The position numbers were made by a program, and so were the translations under genes. The notes below the pieces were generated by a model. That model was not told the DNA's origin, did not search any database, and saw nothing but the letters and a program-made list of their open reading frames with translations. A stretch of 64,000 nt of DNA from Lonicera japonica (Eukaryota > Streptophyta > Magnoliopsida > Dipsacales > Caprifoliaceae): positions 28,761,248 to 28,825,247 of the forward strand of contig CM038467.1 in assembly GCA_021464415.1 (NCBI GenBank), read 5' to 3'. Shown here in pieces: positions 58,908 to 64,000 of this stretch (positions are counted from its first letter, which is position 1; the number at the start of each line of letters is the position of its first letter).

Positions 58908-60660
58908 TACTGAATCTAATAAACTATAATAAGATAATCTTAATTATGTATTTTACCTTAAAAAAGTAAATATTAAATCAAAGTGAAATGACTAGTGTGC
59001 AATTTGTATTATTAAAGTTCAAAAGTTGAAATTATTAATCATAATCACAAACATATCAATATAATAGAACTAATTTCATAAAAAAAAACTATTTAAATAA
59101 TTAAAGGCAAAATTTTACTTAAGAGTTAAGTTTGTTTTTCTTTCAAAAAATTCACAATAGTTAATCATTTTTTTCAGAGTTGCTTATGTGAAAATTAAGA
59201 TTAGTCTTTCAAGTTTGAAATTAAGAGTTAAGTGTGTTTTTTCCCCAAAAACTTCACAATAATTACTATTCTTACTTCTTCTAAATAATGTGAAAAATAG
59301 ATAATGACTCTTAATATAGAAGATAGAGACAAGCACACAAGACCCCATCCACATAGTTGATAAATGATAACAAAGTCTATATTCATGTATATATATTCAT
59401 AATACATAAAACTATTTAAAGAATTAAAGGCAAAATTTTAAGTCTATATTCATAAAGCATAAAACTATTTAAAGAATCAAAGGCAAAATTTTACTTACTT
59501 TTATAAAATAGAAATAGGGAAGAGAACATAGCAAAATGGACAAAAGAAAGATATTTTCAAAAGGAAGATTTGCTGCTGCTTTTAACCTTTTCAAATCCTT
59601 TAAATGCCAAACCACACCCTCTATTTTTAATGCTTATTGCACAAAGGCCCTCTGGAAACTTTCAAAGATTTGTAAATACAATAACAAACCTTGTGCTATT
59701 AACTATTATTACAAATAGGTCCACATTTTCAATGAAATCTTTTTTCGGTAACTTTTTTCGAAAATCTCAGGAGCTACGATCATACCCCTTCCGGCCTTTG
59801 TGTGCACCTCCCTGGTTGCTTATACTTATATTAGGTATTATCCGTGTCATACAGCACGGTGTAACAAAAAAAATATTAATGTTAAAAATAGTTATATTGC
59901 ATAATTATTTACAAATTTTATTTATAGCAAAACGAACATGACATTATAGTTATAGAATGCGTTGTTCTAAACTTAAGTTGAAATGAATGATAGTAATTTA
60001 CAAAAAAATGATTGCATGTGAATTTATTTTGTACCAGTACTTTTTATTTTTCATAAACAATAAAAAAAATGATATTTAGTTAAAATTTTCTTTTAAATTT
60101 TGAAATAAAAGTATGACTAAGTCATGTGTGAGTTTGATACATATCAACATTTAACTTAAGCATATGGACCAGGTCAAAAGTGAAAACATGTTGATGAATC
60201 AATTTAAATCATGTTTTTAATTACCTTTTTTTTTTATTTTAGTAAACTAATAAAAAAAATTAATAAACATATTTATTCCCAACTAAATTAACCATATTTT
60301 AAAAGTTTCAAATTCAAATACTTTGTTGTTTTTGACTATCTAAGATGTAGTTTTTCTTTATTTTTTTACACATAAGTTTACGTCGCAGTGGATCTTAATT
60401 TATAAATATAGTTGAGTCGATTTTAAATATAAATTTTAATTACATTTTGACTTATATATTCAGTATTTTAAAGTTTTTTTAAAAGTTTGTGAGAGAAAGT
60501 TGATGGAACATTTCAAATTTCAATCCAATTGCTCAAATGCATTTAAACCAATTTGGTGGATCCATGATCATTAGATTGGATAACTTTTATAAGTGTAAAA
60601 GTTGAAAAACTCTTATTATACATATATATTAGTGAAATCCCATACCAAAGAGACTAGTGT
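58908..60660. other. Flank of the hAT gene with local direct repeats
   Basis: An AAAACTATTTAAAGAATTAA-like phrase followed by GGCAAAATTTT occurs three times (near 59085, 59406 and 59463), and AAGAGTTAAGT plus a T-rich stretch occurs twice (near 59120 and 59222). They are probably the 5' non-coding part of the transposon. No gene was found to 60660; the frames at 59536 and 59570 overlap and lack domains. Confidence 0.4.
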
Positions 60661-60675
60661 ACATTAATAATTAAG

Positions 60676-60958
60676 CAAGGGCAGATCCAGAATTCAGAGA
60701 GAGAAAAGGGGGGGGGGGGGTGATATTACTAAAGTAGAAAATCATAACTAAATAAAATATATTTTTTCAATTGCAATATTAAGAAATTTTTACATCAAAG
60801 CATAGTAAAAAATGAGATTTCTATAAACAACAATGAACAAATGTTATACAGATATTATATATACATATGTGTATATAAAGTATTATAAAACAAGTAAACA
60901 ACAAATAAAACAAATGTATATATTATATGTATATAAAATATTACTTAACTTAGGTTAG

Positions 60959-61014
<56 letters not shown>

Positions 61015-61196
61015 GGTATGAGTTTGGGTCAAAAGGAATATGAAATGGGTTGAGTTAGGCTAAAAATAATATAAATAAATTTGTATAGTTGCTATGGGTT
61101 GGGCTGGGCTAGTGCTTAAATGTTACTATTACTCTAAGTGATTTTTTTTTCGGGGTGGGCTGTAGCCCAGTTGTGCCCCCCCTCCTTACGGCCTTG
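60676..61196. mobile_element. Possible non-autonomous hAT relative
   Basis: It begins CAAGGGCAGATCCAG followed by a G-run (60706-60720) and ends CCCCCCTCCTTACGGCCTTG, the G-rich/C-rich end style of TTF-type hAT elements. No 8-bp duplication was found, so the limits are tentative. Confidence 0.35.
60961..61013. repeat. (AAT)n microsatellite
   Basis: Uninterrupted ATA/AAT units, about 17. Confidence 0.9.
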
Positions 61197-61608
61197 TGAA
61201 TAATAATATATATTATGGATCCATTTGGTAATTACAATTTACGGTTTTTACCTTTATTTATAAAAATTGTTAGCAACAGTAAAAATTACAATTCAACTTG
61301 ATTCATAAAACCTCAAATTATGTAATTTCAAATAAATTATACCATGTATTTCAAATAACACCGAAGAATTTAGATAATGTTTTTATTCTGACATTTGTAA
61401 TTTCTCATTTAACTCTTCTAATTAGTGTATGAATCAAAATTTAATTATTTAAACATGCACAAATTTATAATTAACAAACTGAAAGTAAACTAATTTTAAA
61501 ATCAAGTAATTTTCGCAAGCAAACAAAAACTATAAATACATCAATATAAAGTGTATTGTTATTAACATTTCAAAAGACCGAGTACTTTAATACTCCTCTA
61601 AATTCTAA

Positions 61609-62273
61609 ACGGTGCGTTTGATGCACAAGATAAAAAAGTCAACTATCATAAGAATATAGGATAGTGCTAGAATTTGATAAGATAAAATTAGTCGGATAAC
61701 TTTTTATCCGGTATATATTTATGTATTAATACATGTATATTTAATATGTAATGCGTGGCGATATTATCTTTTTGCAATATTGTCCCATTAACATAGGATA
61801 AAGGAAAATACTTTTTTTTATTTACAATTCTTACCACATATTCTTACCGAATGTATTAAATGGGTTGCATCCTCATAGTATTTTGTGAATGTACATGCAA
61901 CTTATGTAATACATGCCAGTTAGAATAGGTGGTAAAAATACCCGGTAAGTGTAGCATTATCCTAGAATAAATTAAGGGTGCTGATAAAAGCACTCTTAAA
62001 AAATGTAGCATCACCACCACGTATACTACCATTTAAATATGACATATAACTACCACAATAAATGCATGTAGGGACAAGGATACACTTTGGGGGTGATTTT
62101 ATTATCACCTTTTAATCTCACCTCTTAGTGAAATTATTTATCCCTCTCTCGATGAGAGGTCTCTCCTAGATTAATAGTTCACCTCAATGTTCAATCATGA
62201 TTAACATCAAAAGTAGGTTATAATAATTTTATCTTATTCCGCCCCTTATCTTGTACGTGAAACACATATGTCC
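61609..62273. mobile_element. MITE with GTGCGTTTGATGCACAAGAT-type ends
   Basis: The left end GGTGCGTTTGATGCACAAG and the reversed right end GTGTTTCACGTACAAG form an imperfect inverted repeat, and TAA occurs on both sides (61606-61608 and 62274-62276). It is related in end style to 28854-29094. Confidence 0.5.
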
Positions 62274-62276
62274 TAA

Positions 62277-63189
62277 TGTTATATATACATGTTAAGAGAA
62301 AATGGCTTTTAAATCCTGAAAATGTATAAGGGATAAATGGTTCAGTGAAAATGATAATGATCTAATGGTTGAATTGCAAGATACTTTTTTAAAAGTGTAA
62401 ATCAAAAATGAGTTAGTAATACATTTGGCACGAGTTTCAACCAGTACATTTATAATACTCTATGTTTATGTGTGTAAATAAAAATGAGTACACTATGCAT
62501 ACTCTCTCTAAAATATGGTTTGAGTTTCAAACTACCCCTAAACTAAAAATTGCACTTATTAAACCTGTAAATTATCACTTGCTCTTCATTTTGCCTATCC
62601 CATCTATTTTGGCCATTAAAATGGTCATGTGCACTATGAATAACGATTATATTTTATTCAACTACTAAGAACGAATATTTTCGACCATGAGAGAAAAAAA
62701 AAAGGAAAAAAAATTCTTCTTTTTATTCTAACTATATTGTGCTTTTTCTTCCCTTTTTTTCTCTCTCTTGTCCTTTTTCTTCTTTCTTTATTTTTCTATC
62801 TCATGAAAGGAAATATTATTTTTTAATAATTGGACCAAAATATTGGTCATGTTGCACGTAATTATTTCTGTTAAATGCCAAAATGGACGGAAGTGGTAAA
62901 ATGGAACCCCTATGATAGTTAAAGTATAATGTGGTGTTTATTTGTATCTTTCAAGTTTGAATGCGTCGTTCATTCAGACTTCAAATGTTTCAAAATATGT
63001 TTAATAGTTTTAAAAATTTAGATATAAAGTCTTATTTTATTTCTGAAAAATAATAGGCTACCATCCATCTTAAGACTTAGCACTTACTTTTTAAAAAGGT
63101 ATAATAGCTCTGTTACCTTCGTCATTTTAACCAATTACATAAAAAGATAAGAAGACAAGAATAAATTTTTCCAAACGACATTTATTCTA
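62277..63189. other. No gene seen
   Basis: AT-rich sequence with a CT-rich tract near 62740-62800. The 68-codon frame at 62462 has no recognisable features. Confidence 0.35.
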
Positions 63190-63538
63190 GAGTAAATACC
63201 ATCAATGGTCACTGAACTATTGGCAAATTCTACCAGTAGCCACTGAATTTTATTTTGTTACAGTTGGACCATTAAACTTTTAAAACGTACTACCATTGGC
63301 CACTCCGTCAAATCCCACCATTAGTTTTTAGTGGGAACCAGTCATGTGCTTGTCACGAGATATTTAAGGGACATTTATGTCATTTTGCTCCTATTTTCCC
63401 ATCTGTTCACTACAGCTACTAAACTTTTTCGTCGTTTTTTTCTTACACATGATCACAAGACACATAGCATAAAGAGAAAAACTAAGGAGAAATTTTAAGG
63501 CTTCGTTTACCTTACGCAATACACAGAGAGAGTACATA

Positions 63539-64000
63539 ATGGATTGGTCGCTCAGTACCTACAGAAAGCCTCACGTATCAGTTGAAGAGATGTACGGTAA
63601 GTGTATATTTGCCTCTGTTTTTTGTTTGATTTTAGGGTTTATAACATGTTCATATTTCTTCTTACTCTGTTTGATTCTAGGGTTTTTATATATTCTGGTA
63701 TATATTTCTTTTTACTATGTTTGATTCTAGGGTTTATTTCGGTGTTTGTTTGATTCTAAATATTTTTTTTACATATCTCGTAGGCATGTTTGTATACATA
63801 TTTTATGTTTCTTTGTTTTGATGTTAAGGTTTTTGTACATATTTAGTTTGATTTTGTTTATTTCAGCAAAAGGTTCTAATAAATTCATAATGTCAATACA
63901 TCATAGTGGAAAATTTGATTATGTGGATGATATGTTAGCTTATGTTGGTGGTACTGTGAGTTTTTGTGATAATGTCGATCCTGATTTATTGTCTATATAT
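63539..64000 (+). CDS. MULE transposase N-terminus (PB1-like domain), partial
   Basis: Two exons are predicted: 63539-63596 (MDWSLSTYRKPHVSVEEMY plus one base) with donor GTAAGTG, and 63867 onward after acceptor TTATTTCAG. The phase joins as ATG TAC G/CA AAA. Exon 2 reads KFIMSIHHSGKFDYVDDM, then LAYVGGTVSFCDNVDPDLLS. This is the pattern of the PB1-like domain at the start of plant MuDR-type transposases ('IHHGGKF....YVGG.V...D..DPD..S'). The frame is open to the window edge, so the catalytic and zinc-finger domains cannot be judged. Confidence 0.7.
63633..63735 (+). repeat. Three TAGGGTTT (telo-box) repeats in the MULE intron
   Basis: TAGGGTTT occurs at 63633-63640, 63678-63685 and 63728-63735, the last two in the longer repeat TGTTTGATTCTAGGGTTT, about 45-50 bp apart. 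Confidence 0.8.

Larger units (their letters stand above)
63190..64000 (+). mobile_element. Left end of a MULE, cut by the window edge
   Basis: The block starting GAGTAAATACCATCAATGG and continuing with CACTGAACTATTGGC and CCACTCCGTCAAATCC is typical terminal-repeat text of plant Mutator-like elements. The transposase gene starts about 350 bp downstream in the same orientation. The right end lies outside the window. Confidence 0.65.

Noticed and set aside
59536..59941. Two overlapping plus-strand frames beside the hAT transposase
   Set aside because: They overlap in different phases, have no motifs and fall in the transposon's probable non-coding end.
56350..61190. Terminal inverted repeats linking the TTF-type hAT gene to the G-rich element at 60676
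   Set aside because: The end styles resemble each other but no matching 8-bp duplications or convincing paired termini were found.

Overview
The window is AT-rich plant nuclear DNA. It holds a TIR-type NLR with the usual TNL exon pattern, a G10-like CC-type NLR, plant Ty1/copia, Ty3/gypsy, LINE, hAT and MULE sequences, and Tourist-like MITEs with TTA/TAA target duplications. TNL genes of this layout point to a core eudicot; the species cannot be read from the sequence alone.

Layout: 1-3100 holds repeat debris, a possible 45-codon ORF, a small MULE-like MITE and a copia gag fragment. 4899-10243 (minus) is an apparently intact five-exon TNL; all four introns have GT-AG ends and matching phases, giving a predicted 1230 aa protein. 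12.7-14.6 kb is a scrambled Ty3/gypsy remnant with a hAT-like insertion. 15.7-16.3 kb is a MITE. 16.9-27.1 kb is a minus-strand LINE split by an 8.5 kb copia composite (18025-26499) flanked by the duplication AATGA; its interior contains a minus-strand block in circularly permuted order. 27.7-32.4 kb is a nest of MITEs and a foldback MULE that contains a solo LTR, which in turn contains a hAT-like element. 32949-37234 is a perfectly adjoining 2.14 kb tandem duplication upstream of a CC-NLR (39779-43036, one coding exon, 1085 aa). 43854-45759 is a 1.9 kb non-autonomous hAT-like element with an exact 8 bp duplication. 46-51 kb holds more MITE and MULE-like repeats. 51.9-56.0 kb is a decayed copia element split by a solo LTR. 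56.5-58.9 kb is a broken TTF-type hAT transposase. The right edge (63190 on) is the start of a MULE with a PB1-like N-terminal exon.

The only two convincing host genes are the NLRs, about 30 kb apart and in opposite orientation. They are intracellular immune receptors. Both lack Asp at the third position of the MHD motif, and the CC-NLR has further changes in its P-loop and kinase-2 motifs. Everything else that can be identified is transposon-derived, so the locus reads as a repeat-rich NLR neighbourhood. I found no convincing tRNA, rRNA, CRISPR or other specialised system.
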